Assembly: GCA_034231615.1 (NCBI GenBank)
Contig: CM067317.1
Coordinates: forward strand, 17,560,264-17,624,263
Source of the DNA: Meghimatium bilineatum
Lineage: Eukaryota > Mollusca > Gastropoda > Stylommatophora > Philomycidae
Length of the DNA: 64,000 nucleotides
Reading direction: 5' to 3'
Shown: one piece after another, positions 11,023 to 23,405 of the stretch
How the letters are laid out: each line of letters starts with the position of its first letter
How positions within the stretch are numbered: position 1 is the stretch's first letter
The notes under the pieces: generated by a model
Seen by the model: the letters and a program-made list of their open reading frames with translations, nothing else
The model's database searches: none
Told to the model about the DNA's origin: nothing
Translations under genes and position numbers: made by a program

Positions 11023-11300
11023 ATCGTCTGACTACATACCATCAAAATAATCTCACAGACATACACTCAATAATCGTCTGACTACATACCATCAAAATAA
11101 TCTCACAGACATACACTCAATAATCGTCTGGCTACATATAACTAAAATAATTTTACACACGTACACGATAAGGATCGTCTGCCTATATACCATCAAAATA
11201 ATTTTACACATGTACGCGCAAGGATCGTCTGACTACATACCATCAAAATAATCTCACATATACACACTCAACGATCGTTTGACTGCATACCATCAAAAGA
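11023..11300. repeat. 50-51-bp minisatellite (about 6 copies)
   Basis: Units start atcgtctgactacatacc at 11023, 11073, 11123, 11174, 11224 and 11274. It follows the 39-bp array almost without a gap. Confidence 0.92.
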
Positions 11301-12249
11301 CGAATATTCCAACTCTGCTTCACCAGCCACCATTCCCTATATATGTTTCGTCTTGTCAGCAGCATTTTCTAATGTCAACATCATCTCGTGTTTTCTCTAT
11401 CAGATATAACGGTCACCGTCTATTCTGTAGAATCACATCTCCCGAGGTATTAACAGACGATAACTGTAAGCTTTTCCCGCTAAATAAACGTCAGTATCGC
11501 TGTGACAAATACTTTGATAATAAGAAATTGTCAAGTGTCTGATCGGAAACATTGAACGAGGTAACCAGGTCGGATATTGACTCCTTATCTTTAAAAACAT
11601 TCGTACGTTTGTTAAATATACAGTTACTTTATACTGATATCATTGTATAATTCCGAACAATCTTTCTCTGCTTGTGAACAGATTAGGCCACTTAATATGG
11701 TACTAATAAGCAGGCCGATCACAAAACCATTCGTATCAAATACTACATGCAAAATAATCTTAAGGATTAAGTGGACATTTGTATTTTTATAGTTAGTGTA
11801 TGTCCAAGAGCACCGGAGCATACTAGAACAATACAGTAAGGATGAAAGTTGAGGCTGTCAATGGTGACTATCAATTGCTCAATGAGAGTCTGTTTACGAT
11901 AGAAGTTATAGTATTCGATTTTCAGATCATGTATCACAAGCGGGACCAAAAGTAGACAGAAGCGCTCATCCTATTGGGGAGCACCAAATACAATACATAC
12001 GGGTCCCACACCGCATATGTTTTATTTATGTGGAGCAAGATCACTCGTACAATCATACTTGCGCTTTCGTGTTTCATCCAGAACGTCAATTCTTTAAAGT
12101 ATATGCTATCGCTTTATCCCTAGTCATTATACAATTCCTGATTTTTTCTCTATATGAAATACAATCCATGACATCCAGATCAGATGATTTCATATCAATG
12201 CCTGTGTTACACAGATTCATAATTTATGACATTTAAGCAACAATTAGGA
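11301..12249. other. Unassigned spacer
   Basis: An 87-codon plus-strand frame (11279-11542) begins in the last array unit and has no recognisable domain. Nothing else seen. Confidence 0.4.
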
Positions 12250-12362
12250 AAATTAAATGCACATTCAGTGCCAAGGGGGAAATTGAGTGCAGATTTAGTT
12301 TCCAAGGCGAAATTTCAGTGTCCAAGGGGAAATTCAGTGCACATTCAGTGTCCAAGGGGTAG
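12250..12362. repeat. Irregular short tandem repeat
   Basis: Repeated gtgccaagggggaaatt / cagtgtccaaggggaaatt segments, about 3-4 imperfect units with uneven spacing. Confidence 0.7.
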
Positions 12363-12680
12363 CCTGAGAAACATTTTGAAGCAGCTATAAATTAGCTTAG
12401 CAAACGTGGTCACCAAGGATTGGACTTCTAGTTCAGGGCACAGAGGTTAGAGCTACTGTCTTCTTTCCAGATATATATATATATATATAATAGTAGAAGA
12501 CGTCAAATGGATGCTAGAGGTTAGGCCGTAAACATTTCAGCTGTGATAAAATCCTCGTTATCACATCTAATCTCAATGTCCTACTTTTGCCTACTATCGA
12601 AATAATGCTCATGGATATCAAAGAGATGCTGGACAGCGGATATTGCACGTGTGTCCTTTTGCTGCAGACTCCTAGGTGAC

Positions 12681-13015
12681 GAGGAATGATAGATATGAGG
12701 AATGATAGATATGAGGAATGATAGATGAGGAATGATAGATATGAGGAATGATAGATATGAGGAATGCTGCATATGAGGAATGATAGATATGAGGAATGAT
12801 AGATATGAGGAATGATAGATATGAGGAATGCTGGATATGAGGAATGATAGATATGAGGAATGATAGATATGAGGAATGATAGATATGAGGAATGATATAT
12901 ATGAGGAATGATAGATATGAGGAATGATAGATATGAGGAATGATAGATATGAGGAATGATAGATATGAGGAATGATAGATATGAGGAATGATAGATATGA
13001 GGAATGCTGGATATA
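12681..13015. repeat. 16-bp minisatellite (about 20 copies)
   Basis: The unit is gaggaatgatagatat, highly regular, with occasional gctgcatat, gctggatat or 12-bp variants. The 163-codon minus-strand frame over it (SFLISIIPHIYH repeats) is a repeat read-through. Confidence 0.96.
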
Positions 13016-13325
13016 ATACTGGGGATGGGTAAAGAAATTGTGAAAAATAATGATTTGATAGTTGGCCTAGATGTGTGTGCTGTGTCTCTAGCAGGTTTGA
13101 TAATCTAGGAATGCTAGCGCACTTTGGGGTAAAACATGCATCATAAACCCCCCTTAACATCAATGCTTTTAGGACCTCATATGATGATGTGTGTCGTTTT
13201 AGTTACACAACTGAGAAGAACATATGCTTTTGTCAGAAAGGCAAAAGGACGGTCAAGAAGTACTTGCTTACAGCTAAAGGGATTATTTCATCATCGTCAT
13301 TATCATATATCAACTTGTATGTCTT

Positions 13326-13548
13326 TAAACACTGGACAAGTACTTAGAATTGCTGGAAATAGACGACCACTACAAACATTACGCACTGGACAAGTACTTA
13401 TAATTACTGAAAATAGACGGCCACTACAAACATTACACACTGGACAAGTACTTAGAATTGCTGGAAATAGACGACCACTACAAACATTACGCACTGGACA
13501 AGTACTTATAATTACTGGAAATAGACGGCCACTACAAACATTAAAATC
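13326..13548. repeat. 54-bp minisatellite with 108-bp higher-order pattern (4 copies)
   Basis: Units begin actggacaagtact at 13331, 13385, 13439 and 13493. Copies 1 and 3 carry tagaattgctggaaa...gacgacc. Copies 2 and 4 carry tataattactg(a/g)aaa...gacggcc. The true unit is therefore a two-part 108-mer duplicated once. Because 54 is a multiple of 3, a plus-strand frame stays open (TGQVLRIAGNRRPLQTL per unit). Confidence 0.94.
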
Positions 13549-13591
13549 GGTAACAGATAGAAAAATAACAAGAGGAAGATCGCAAAAGACT

Positions 13592-13812
13592 CTTGGCAGA
13601 AAACCATCAAAGATCAAAGCTTGGCAGAAAACCATCAAAGATCAAAACTTGGCAGAAAACCATCGAAGATCAAAACTTGGCAGAAAACCATCAAAGATCA
13701 AAACTTGGCAGAAAACCATCAAAGATCAAAACTTGGCAGAAAACCATCAAAGATCAAAACTTGGCAGAAAACCACCAAAGATCAAAACTTGGCAGAAAAC
13801 CATCAAAGATCA
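13592..13812. repeat. 28-bp minisatellite (about 8 copies)
   Basis: The unit starts ttggcagaaaaccatcaa and ends agatcaaaac. Starts at 13593, 13621 and 13649 give a period of 28. None of the three forward frames of the unit contains a stop, so long open frames run through it. The 239-codon frame 13136-13855 joins it to the preceding 54-bp array. I treat that frame as an artefact. Confidence 0.95.
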
Positions 13813-14562
13813 CTGTAGTCTCAACAGCATGCAAGGATTACACCGTTCGAAATGAAGAGCAATGGTTTCATGGTTTCCACCTTATACACCGAAATCGGCA
13901 CTAATGGAATGTATATATATATATATATATATATATACTCTTAAACATCCAGTAAGGCAAACTGAGCATCTATACGTAAGTTATGATTTTCAATGGTAGC
14001 GATATCTAGCGAATATAAACAGCATATAATAAATAAGATTGCTCTGTGTACCCTTTTGCCCACTGTCTGAGAATCATTACTCAATGACACTTGTTATTTT
14101 ACATAGGCTAATATAATGTCAGGATTGGTAGAACCAAGAATTGATATCTTATAAGATTCTCTTCACAATCTATTTATATACGCTTGATGTACGGATGTAC
14201 AGGCTAAGATCGTAAATATATTGTACAGGCAATCGTTCTTTCTATTTGTATTGCCATCATGTATGACTAAAGCGTTATAAATGTTGAAAGTATACAGGAT
14301 ATACAGCATAAATGTTTATATTACAGAGTATATGTGTTTGTAGGTATAGAAGACGTGTATGAATTAGCTAAACATGTGACTTAAAAAAAACCAGTTTCAG
14401 CGTATCGATACAAACAAGTATTTGTGACATATTATTACATTATGCTAATAATAGTTAAATATCGTCAAAGTCGGGCGTGTCGGGTAATTTACACAGATAA
14501 AACAGTAAAACAGTGAGACAGAGCATTTTCTTTCTTTAAGTCCCAACAACATGTTGCTGAAT
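13813..14562. other. Unassigned spacer with a short (AT)n
   Basis: An AT run lies at about 13908-13936. Nothing else recognised. Confidence 0.4.
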
Positions 14563-15017
14563 ATCTAGTAATATGATACTGTACAGTAAGGTATTCGTGG
14601 AGTAATGTGATACTGTACACTAAGATACTCGTGGATTAATATGATATTGTACAGTAATATACTCACGGAGTAATGTGATAATGTACAGTAAGATAATCAT
14701 GGAGTAATATAATACTGTACAGTAAGATACTCGTGGAGTAATATGATACTGTACAGTAAGATACTCACGGAGTAATGTGATATGGCACAGTAAGATACTC
14801 GTGAAGTAATATGATACTGTACAGTAAGATACTCACGGAGTAATGTGATATGGCACAGTAAGATACTCGTGGAGTAATATGATACTGTACAGTAAGATAC
14901 TCGTGAAGTAATATGATACTGTACAGTAAGATACTCACGGAGTAATGTGATACTGTATAATAAGATAATCGTGTAGTAATATGATACTCTACAATAAGAT
15001 ACTCGCGGAGTAATATA
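14563..15017. repeat. 34-bp minisatellite (about 13 copies)
   Basis: The unit contains gatactgtacagtaagatac followed by tcgtggagtaatat. Two variants (tcgtgg/tcacgg, gtacagt/ggcacagt) alternate in places, hinting at a 68-bp higher-order unit. The 95 to 130-codon minus-strand frames are repeat artefacts. Confidence 0.94.
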
Positions 15018-15228
15018 CAAATAGATAAACAGATAAATACATACACACACACATATAGACAATGGTAAAATATTTACCATACATGACAAATGATAGCAAA
15101 CAGTAGTAGATTATATATATTGCATTTCATTTAGTACGCTAAACAAAATCTGTGAGACCTAGCAAGGTAATAAAATACTGAATCGGTGAATGAACGATGA
15201 AATGCATTAGTATAATATACACAGGGAA

Positions 15229-15385
15229 AGTATGGCGCTGTGGTAACGATCACATCTGTGGCAGGTAATTGTACATCCTAATCGTTCAGAAAGCAATGAC
15301 AGACTACTGAATGTATTTATATTGCCTTAAAACTCAATATAGTCAAAAGACGCTCAACTAATGGCTACGTCCTGAATAGGATATA
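15229..15385 (+). repeat. SINE-1 copy 1 (tRNA-derived SINE)
   Basis: A tRNA-like start (tatggcgctgtggtaacga resembles an A-box) is followed by the family body atcgttcagaaagcaatgac and the end gctacgtcctgaataggata. The same body and end occur at 37045-37212, and a more diverged copy lies at 44495-44655. The shared end after different middle parts is what one expects of a SINE 3' tail. Confidence 0.65.
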
Positions 15386-17033
15386 CTACACAGGTAAAGT
15401 AAAATAATAGAGTGCATTCAAGCAAAAGGGTGATGGAATACCTTCAGCTGTGAGCAGATTATTCTTGCCATCCCACAGCCTTTCATGAAAAAATTAATAC
15501 GAAAAATTAATAAATATATTCTAATATCATTAGTATACGCCTTAGCTATTAAATTTGTACACATGCCCTTTTAATTATAACTCATTTGCACTGAATATCT
15601 TCTAAAAAAAATTACAGAACTGACCTTATCATTTTGAACATGAACATTTTTTTAACATTTTCCTTCAAGATGAAATAATTTCTATTTACTTTTACACTGA
15701 CATAAATATGTTACATAGTAATTATAGTGTATTCGTTCAGATATCTACTGTGAAAGTCGTAACCATGTAACTGTAACCGTTTTGTAAATATAATTATTTT
15801 GTAACACGAATGGCTGTTAGGTGTACCTCCCCCCCCCCTTAATTTAAGGAGTATCCAACTCTGAGATAGAACTGAGGTAGACGGCGTACTGCTGTGAGGA
15901 ACAGAGTGCATATGGGAAAACTTCAGTAAATGAAGTTATTGTGTCGCATCTTTTCTATGCCTCTTTAACTTTTGAATGCCTATTTTTCCAATGCCTGTTT
16001 TTCCAATGCATCTTTTAAAATACATGTAACTCTTAAATACATATTCTTCTTGTGAACATGCACAGCTCATTCAACATTTCGACTATAAAATCGTCATCAG
16101 GAATGTGGTTAACTTATTCACACGGACTTGTGATATTCTCTGCGTTAATGGAATAGATTGATATTGAGTAAATAAAGGTGTAACACAATGAGCCATGCCA
16201 TACATAGACGGTGACTTTGACCAGTAGAAGACCTACCAACATAATTCAATCAAGGCTTTTGGCTCATGTTTTTGATTATTCCCATTCATTTCGTTTGATG
16301 CTTTGGGAGGCGAAAAAAAATATATATAAATAGTGACTAATGAAAATCACATAAATGATAATAAATACACGCATATAAATGTAAATATATAATAATGGTT
16401 AAATAGCGTTTTTACTATAAACAGTACACGAAATCAACGTTTCGACAAAAACATTATTACCAAGATATACCGGTAATGGTCATTGTTTGTTCACACAAAC
16501 ATAGAATGAAACCACAAAAGCAAACGGAGACAACATGCAAGCAAATATAGTAGAAAGTGAAGGTAGAAGTTTGATTTTGTGGTTAAATTCTGTGTTTATT
16601 TATCCCTATCTTGAAAGGACCTTTTGGTCTAAATGTTAATCCTGCGTATCTTTCAACATAAAACTGTTATTTAAACACTATTTAATGTGCAATATTTCCT
16701 TAGCAAACTGTGCGCAGTTTTACTGCTGTATTCGATATGAAAGACTGAAAGATATTTCGAATTTTGCAGATAGGCTATCTAACAGTTGTATGAATCTTAG
16801 CTATAACAGAAATCGGTTGTAGTTGTGAATCTATGTTAATGTCCTTTTAGTACAGATCGTGGTTTCTATGAATATTGTAGTTCTTAATGTACGATAACAT
16901 AAACGGGGAACTGGATATTGTCTGCGCTTACAGCAGATCTGGATAGGAAACATATATGCATAGACGTGGTATGGAAATTATGACATTTACATAAGAGAAT
17001 TTTCAGACTTGCGACAAGTGTGAAACATGGTTG
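15386..17033. other. Spacer with two gatga/gaaacgt-type modules
   Basis: No gene. On the minus strand, 16076-16100 reads ctgatga...gtcgaaat. A related module at 16435-16472 includes gtcgaaacgttgattt. See Findings. The rest is AT-rich with no clear element. Confidence 0.4.
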
Positions 17034-17205
17034 CTTTCAAGAATGTGGGAGATTGGAATAAAGATCGGACAACTTGGAAAGAGAAATATTATATTTAAAG
17101 AGTGCGGGAGATAGGAGTAAAGATGGGACAGCTTGGAAAGAGAAATATTATATTTCAAGAGTGCGGGAGATTGGAGTAAAGATCGGACAGTTTGGAAAGA
17201 GAAAC
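17034..17205. repeat. 60-bp tandem repeat (3 copies)
   Basis: The unit includes gtgggagattggaataaag and ttggaaagagaaatatt. Unit landmarks at 17044, 17104 and 17163 give periods of 60 and 59. Copies are over 90% alike. Confidence 0.92.
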
Positions 17206-17330
17206 AGTATCAATCAATAAACCCGTAACCCTTCTGGGTCGTAGGGGTACCACATTGGATGCATCAGTATATTTATTTATTTATTATATGAAAAGACTGA
17301 TAAAACACAACCGATCTGGAACAGACGGGC

Positions 17331-17361
17331 AACGTTTCACCTATGGAACAAGTCCATCCTC
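17331..17361 (-). other. ctgagga...gaaacgtt module
   Basis: On the minus strand, ctgaggatggacttgttcc leads into ataggtgaaacgttgcc. This fits the dispersed module type described in Findings (CTGANGA, hairpin, GAAAC). It is followed on that strand by AT-rich sequence, as at retroelement ends. Confidence 0.35.
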
Positions 17362-17567
17362 AGTAAATTCCTACTTTCTGATTCATTATTATAGACTGAC
17401 ACAACTATTCATTGCTCACTATTCCTATACATTATGTCGCAAGCCGTTAGATGGTACGACAATATTCAAATAACGTTTCTGATCTATTATAATACGATAT
17501 CTGCGCATAACAAGCCTATCATGGGGGGGGGGGGCGACGTGTATCATGATCGTCTACTATATAAGAC

Positions 17568-17733
17568 CTACTGGCTAGTAGGTAATCAAGCCTTTTAATG
17601 AATGACAGTTGACTATTCTTGTTGATTTTCATTGGTCACTCGAATCATACTGTGTATAACAACCAATGAAATTCAATGGAATAGTCAAATGAGTCAGTTT
17701 AAAAGGTTTGGCTTCCAAATAGACAGTTAGTAG
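17568..17733. mobile_element. MITE-4, fold-back element (copy 1, ~166 bp)
   Basis: This is a long imperfect inverted repeat. The left arm 17568-17640 (ctactggctag, caagccttttaatg, gactattc, gattttcattggtcac) pairs with the reverse complement of 17658-17733 (ctactaactg, caaaccttttaaac, gactattcc, aatttcattggttg). The spacer is about 20 bp. Flanks tataagac/tatagac may be a target duplication. The core recurs at 53276-53383. Confidence 0.65.
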
Positions 17734-18219
17734 TATAGACTGTCATGCCTCTACGGACCTATCTGTGTACGCTAAAAATAACCTTCATTCAATGGTCATC
17801 TCATCTCAATTATGAATCAGGCATGACCGTCACCTGATTAAAGACCTGTGTACAGAAAGGTAAACGTAACCTGAAAGGCTGATCTTATTATTTTTCATGC
17901 ATTTCTTTGATCGACCTTGGCTTTTTGGCATGTGACTCCAAGTGTATAAATAGTGATTAACAAAAAACCACTACAGTAACCAAAAATTTAACGAATAAAT
18001 GAATTCCTGTTTACTCTCTGTACAGAGGTCTTCATTAAAACCCCCGTTCTCGGATCAACCCTGTCTGAAGTCCGGAAGTTCACGTAGGTGAGAAAAGTGA
18101 ACACGTTTTCGTAGAAGTAATGCTCGTCAATTGATTACAAGCAAAGGTAGCACATTGTTAGGGGGACAGAACCATGTGCAAGAATAAGTGAGAAAATGGA
18201 AACCATAATGAAATAGTGG
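17734..18219. other. Unassigned spacer
   Basis: Nothing recognised. Confidence 0.4.
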
Positions 18220-18410
18220 TATGCATGGTCAAGAGTTTAGATCAGTGATTTCGCACCCGTGAGATCCAGAGTTTGATACCTGGAAAGGAATATGTTTATC
18301 TGTCGGATTGTAAATTTAAAAAAATAATATTCACCCTGAAACATGACGTGGCGACAACAAAAGCATTGGGACTTTATCACACGGCCACTTGAATGTTGTA
18401 CGAAATATGC
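18220..18410 (+). repeat. SINE-3 copy 2
   Basis: A tRNA-like head (tggtcaagagtttagatca; B-box-like agagtttgatacc) is followed by a body with gacgtggcgacaacaaaag and acacggccac. This matches the body order of copies at 882 and 30895, but is more diverged. Confidence 0.45.
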
Positions 18411-20149
18411 TGGAACTTCCTAAAGGGAAAAATACAGTTCGATTTTTTTTCTTTATAACGAAAGGATTGATCATAATCAAGAACATATTCATAATCGGTA
18501 GAACTGGACGTGGAAAGGAAAAGGCAAAATACCATATCGTAATCTAAACAAAAAATATGTGTAAAAGTTTCAACTTGGACCAGGGATGTACGATGTCGAT
18601 GAACGAAACCTTGGATAACAGTGCAAATTAATGCTAGTCAAACTTTATTTTTGAGAATTTTCCCTTATACCGGAACCAGGTTCATAGTATAGATGAGGGT
18701 CAATACTCGAGGGCAGAATGGATAATGGGTCTTCTAAATTACACGAGACGAGTTCACTAGCAGTGGAATTTTTCGTACGGGGTAAACGTAGTCGACACAA
18801 TTCTAAATATCTGCTTACCGTCTCCCTTGAAACTGCCACCTAGGGACATGTTTTGGCCTGCCATGTCCAAATGTACAGAGGGGTGTACACCGTTACGGCG
18901 TATAGCTGACTAAATATCGTCCCCGCGCAATATGGAGACAATATGGACACAGACAACGGAAGCTTACCCGAACTAAATACATGCTGAAAACATATGTACT
19001 AGGCCAAAATGGCGAAAATCAAACGGAAGCAAAACGTACTTCTCACCCCCAGTGGAAACCATAAGAAAACTTGCGCTGATTATAGAGAGAGAGATGGAGA
19101 GATACAGAGAGAGAGAGTGAGAGCGAACAGAGAAGAAGATGTCAACCGTGTCTCAATCTGCTTGACTTGTCAGGATGGAACTAACGAATGATATAGGGAT
19201 AAGAACGTTTTATCATTGTGGCTCTCTTCCATGGATGTTTTGACAGTTATTGTGATATTGCTAAGCGTAACTAAACTTTGTTCTCATTTAGTAGCACTCT
19301 ATATGACATGTTCGTCAATCACATGATGATGATGCCCATCTGTTACATCGAAATTTGAATTTCAGTTATAGTTATGTTACTGACTATAAGATGGCTAATA
19401 CTCGCTTTCCTCACCTCAAATATTCTTGGACAGTTCGGGCATGGAAGAACCAATGGAGGTGGTTTTTAATCTACCCGTGACTTTCTAGCTACTCTTCGCT
19501 GATGCGCTGCTGCATTTCTCTTTTCACAAGATGCTGTGCATATTTTGACCGTAGAGCATCACCTAGCACTATTTCGTGCAAATATCTACATGGCATATAT
19601 CATCATGATCATCATCACAAGGTAGTATACCGTAGGTATTCGTGTACTAGCCGTCACATTCTTTAAAATATTATTGTCAATATTCAACTATTTATTTTGT
19701 GCCCCGTCTTTTCGAGTGTCATTTTTATGTGTCCATTAATGTCATATATCCATTCTCTTGACATACCTCTGTTTCTTCGCCTTTGCACTACTAAATTCAA
19801 TCTCTTAATATGTTATCATGTCTTCAGATACTGTAATGTTTTTTGATAATATCATGTTGGTCAAATAATTTTCGTTTACAGTAAACTGTGTCAGGATCAT
19901 CACACAAAAATTAGACAGAGCTAACCAAGCTGCCACCAAGGACGGAATAACCAATATGCTATACTCAGGCTAATCCTGGGTGACATTACCGAAATTAAGC
20001 TTAAGAGGATGTTAAAGGTAGTGGGGACTGAGTTTGTCCAGGACCTTAAAATAATTAGATTGGCGTGGCTCAGGAAGACTATATTGGTTATCTTTCGTTA
20101 TTACATGTTTCTATCTTCAGGAGTGTATGGCTGCTTTTATATAGACCCC
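18411..20149. other. Spacer, possible decayed LINE remnant at 19590-19870
   Basis: No gene. The stretch 19590-19870 begins with a catcatgatcatcatc run. On the minus strand it has a weak RRRNRG...W..DI pattern reminiscent of a LINE C-terminal tail, with stops. It is too poor to assign to a family. A (GA)-rich patch lies at about 19083-19110. Confidence 0.3.
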
Positions 20150-20545
20150 ATGTTGATCATATGGACACTTTAAAATATGCACACCTAGTGATTTTATGAA
20201 TACTTTAAAACATAGACCTGCTGGTGATCTTATGGACACTTCAAAACGTGGATCATCTGTTGGTCCTATGAACACTTTGAAATTTGGAATGCTTGGTGAT
20301 ATTTTGGACACTTCAAAACATGGACAACTTGGGGGCCTTATGGGTACTTTAAAGTATATACTCCTGGTGATTTTAGTCAATTTAAAACATGGACCATCTA
20401 TGGTCTTGTGGATACTTAAAACATGGACGGCATGGTGTTCGTATGGATACTTTGAAACATATAATCTGGTGATCGTATGGATACTTTGAAACATAAAGTC
20501 TGGTGATCGCATGGATACTTTGAAACATGGACCGGTTGAAATATG
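20150..20545. repeat. 36-bp minisatellite, diverged (about 10 copies)
   Basis: Repeated atggacactttaaaacatgg with a variable linker. Landmarks at 20196, 20232 and 20268 give 36 bp; the last copies are 34-35 bp. The minus-strand 131-codon frame (FKVFI, FEVSI units) is open only because 36 is a multiple of 3. Confidence 0.88.
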
Positions 20546-20772
20546 GTCTTAAACAATTAGCATTATTTTTACTACAAAACAGATCTCTGTTTTTCCTGAG
20601 ACTATGGATAATACTAGACATAATGTGGAAATGGGAAAGGGGGATGGGGGCACCAGATTCAATCAAAACGGTACTGCAACCGAAATAAATGTAATTTCGC
20701 ATGGCCATGGAGCTGAAACATTAAGTTTACGCTGATACTATAGCCGAAGTGAAAATATGTAATGCCTCAGTC

Positions 20773-21412
20773 ACGATGTTTATGATACAGAATGTATCTA
20801 GGAGATGTGACAATGTCGGAAACGATATTTATGATACAGAATGTATCTAGGAGATGTGACAATGTCGGAAACGATATTTATGACACAGAATGTATCTAGG
20901 AGATGTGACAATGTCGGAAACGATATTTATGACACAGAATGTATCTAGGAGATGTGACAATGTCGGAAACGATATTTATGATACAGAATGTATCTAGGAG
21001 ATGTGACAATGTCGGAAACGATATTTATGACACAGAATGTATCTAGGAGATGTGACAATGTCGGAAACGATATTTATGACACAGAATGTATCTAGGAGAT
21101 GTGACAATGTCGGAAACGATATTTATGACACAGAATGTATCTAGGAGATGTGACAATGTCGGAAACGATATTTATGTCACAGAATGTATCTAGGAGATGT
21201 GACAATGTCGGAAACGATATTTATGATACAGAATGTATCTAGGAGATGTGACAATGTCGGAAACGATATTTATGACACAGAATGTATCTAGGAGATGTGA
21301 CAATGTCGGAAACGATATTTATGACACAGAATGTATCTAGGAGATGTGACAATGTCGGAAACGATATTTATGAGATAGGATGTATCTAGGAGATGTGACA
21401 ATGTCGGAGACT
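20773..21412. repeat. 49-bp minisatellite (13 copies, very homogeneous)
   Basis: The unit runs from acgatatttatgacacag to gacaatgtcggaa, with starts at 20822 and 20871. Copies differ mainly at one site (gacacag/gatacag/gtcacag), so the array looks recently expanded or homogenised. Confidence 0.96.
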
Positions 21413-22299
21413 ATACAAGTAGATACAGTTAATGAAAAGAACAAGACAATTATGAAAGCTAAAGTGGAGCTAGAGATGGACAAACAGCAGGTGTAATATT
21501 CATAACGGGAAAGGTTTCAAAAAACATTGATGATTCGCGTTATCGTACTCGAGTTTCCCCATGTGTACTCTGTCGTGCTCAGTTAATCGGCACGCCTCTT
21601 AGTGCTAACAATATCACATAACTCCGCAGCTTCAAGCGAGAATATAAGCATTGTCCGTAAAAATGCTATCTGTAAACAAGATATCGCGAGCCTAAATACG
21701 AACCAGCAACTTCTAGAGCACAAAGCGACTGTCCCACTACGCCGTCGATATATTAAAGTGATGAAATAACTCAATCATCGTTTCGGAAAAGGCACATGGT
21801 CGTATATTAAGGTTTACCTGATTACTTTCACTGAAACGTTGCCATGACAGATCAAAACTAATTCACATAATTCTAATTTTTTAAATACAATCACTTAATA
21901 AACTTTGTATTTGGAAGAAGAGCAATCTGGTTTTACATCATAATCCAATGGTATCACATATAGTGAGCTACCAGATCATTATTGGTAGTATTTATGTGAA
22001 AAATATTATCCAGGTAATGTTATCCAAATCAAATAGGAAGTCAGAAACAAAAACACAGCTTTTAAATGTGAAATAAAATCTGCGCACAATCCATAGTTAG
22101 GCTGAAGACAAGTGTTATAGAAACCTGGGGTCTAGCATATCTAACGATTGTAAAGCAACCTTGCCGTCCGGAGGAGCGGGTTGAGATCCTCGCGTGATCT
22201 GAAGGCGGGGCTATGTTGTGAAATGTTTCGCGTTTCGCTGTTTTAAAAGAAGTAGAGGTCAATAGAATAAAGAAAAATAATGAATTATACGAAGACAAC
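21413..22299. other. Spacer with two possible tRNA-like SINE heads
   Basis: On the minus strand, 21752-21680 has gtagtgggacagtcgc (A-box-like) and gctggttcgtattt (B-box-like). On the plus strand, near 22185, gggttgagatcc is B-box-like. Neither has a body matching SINE-1 to 3. No gene seen. Confidence 0.35.
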
Positions 22300-22860
22300 G
22301 GTAGTGAACAATGATATGAACGAAAAATGTATGGGACAATTAAGATATATGAGATTAAAATGAACAGCAGTGAAGAAATATAATATAAACATAAGAGACA
22401 ATGAAGAAATATAAGAAAACTATAAGAAACAGTGAAAAAATAGACGGGAAAATAGTGAAATAAAAGGAACAATGAAAACACCTGTGATAAACATATGAAG
22501 CAATGAAGAAATATAAGATAAATATAAGGAATAGTGAAAATATAAGATAAGGATAAGGATCCTTAACGAAAACTGAGATACGCATTAGGAACAATGAAGA
22601 GATATAAGATAAATATAAGGAATACTGAAGAAATATAATATAAATATAAGAAACAATGAATAAATGTCAGATAAAAATAAGGGACAGCAAAAAAATATAA
22701 TATAAATATAAGAAACAATGAAGAAATATCAGATACAAATAAGTAACAATGAAGAAATAGTGGAAACAATGACGCAAACTGAGATAAATATAAGGAACAA
22801 TTTAAAATTCTGATATAAATACAATGAACATTCAAAAATTAGAAGATAAGAAGGAACATT
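22300..22860. repeat. Degenerate ~30-bp purine-rich tandem repeat
   Basis: Repeated gaaacaatgaagaaatataag and gataaatataagg segments with varying spacing. Phenylalanine/leucine-rich minus-strand frames (79 to 139 codons) come from this array. Confidence 0.8.
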
Positions 22861-22999
22861 AAAGAAATCTAAGACAAACATAAGGCATGATTAAGAAATC
22901 GGAGAGGACATAAGGAATAATCAATGAATATGAGATTAACTCTTAAGAAAAGAGAGGGAATAAATCTGAGAAAACAAGGTACAATATTGAAACGTCTTC

Positions 23000-23175
23000 G
23001 ACAACCTTTGACTCTACCTTCAAGTATAGTATTCAACAAGTTGTCCAAAATATTTTAATTTTTTCAATATTTTTTTTTAAACAATTATTTTTCATACGCT
23101 GAGTTTTCAGAATCTCTTTCATTATTTTTTCTCCGTCTTCTGATTGTTCATTATCGCTGTCTTTGTTTAATTCAT
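23000..23175 (-). mobile_element. RT-B retrotransposon remnant (copy 3)
   Basis: Contains ctttgactctaccttcaag, a tattcaacaagttgtccaaaat segment and the tttcatacgctgagttttcag segment, in the same order as the RT-B copies at 2545 and 28955. No open frame remains. Confidence 0.5.
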
Positions 23176-23254
23176 AATTTTGTCTGAGATGATCTGGAGC
23201 TTCCAAGAGAGGACAACTTGACTATATTGCCATGTTATCTACTAAGTGTTTAAC

Positions 23255-23405
23255 ACTGCATACTGATTGGTCCAATAGATCAATAGTGAGGTCTTCAAAC
23301 CACTTAATTACTAGTCTGATAGACCAATAGTGAGACCTTCAGACCTCTTAATGACTGATCCAATAGTGATAATTTAAGACCTCTTAATGATTGATCTTTA
23401 AGGTC
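23255..23405. repeat. Irregular tandem repeat (about 4 copies)
   Basis: Repeated gaccaatagtgagaccttc / gacctcttaatgactgatcc modules, spacing about 30-45 bp. Confidence 0.65.

Noticed and set aside
12672-13163. 163-codon minus-strand frame with SFLISIIPHIYH repeats
   Set aside because: Read-through of the 16-bp minisatellite; no non-repeat domain.
14697-15089. 95 and 130-codon frames over the 34-bp array
   Set aside because: Both frames are repeat-derived; tyrosine/serine/leucine content follows from the unit sequence.
20117-20512. 131-codon minus-strand frame (FKV/FEVS units)
   Set aside because: The 36-bp repeat is a multiple of three. Units are diverged without any sign of selection on the frame that I can see.
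22062-22835. Phenylalanine/leucine-rich frames suggesting membrane proteins
   Set aside because: They come from the purine-rich degenerate repeat at 22300-22860 read on the minus strand.
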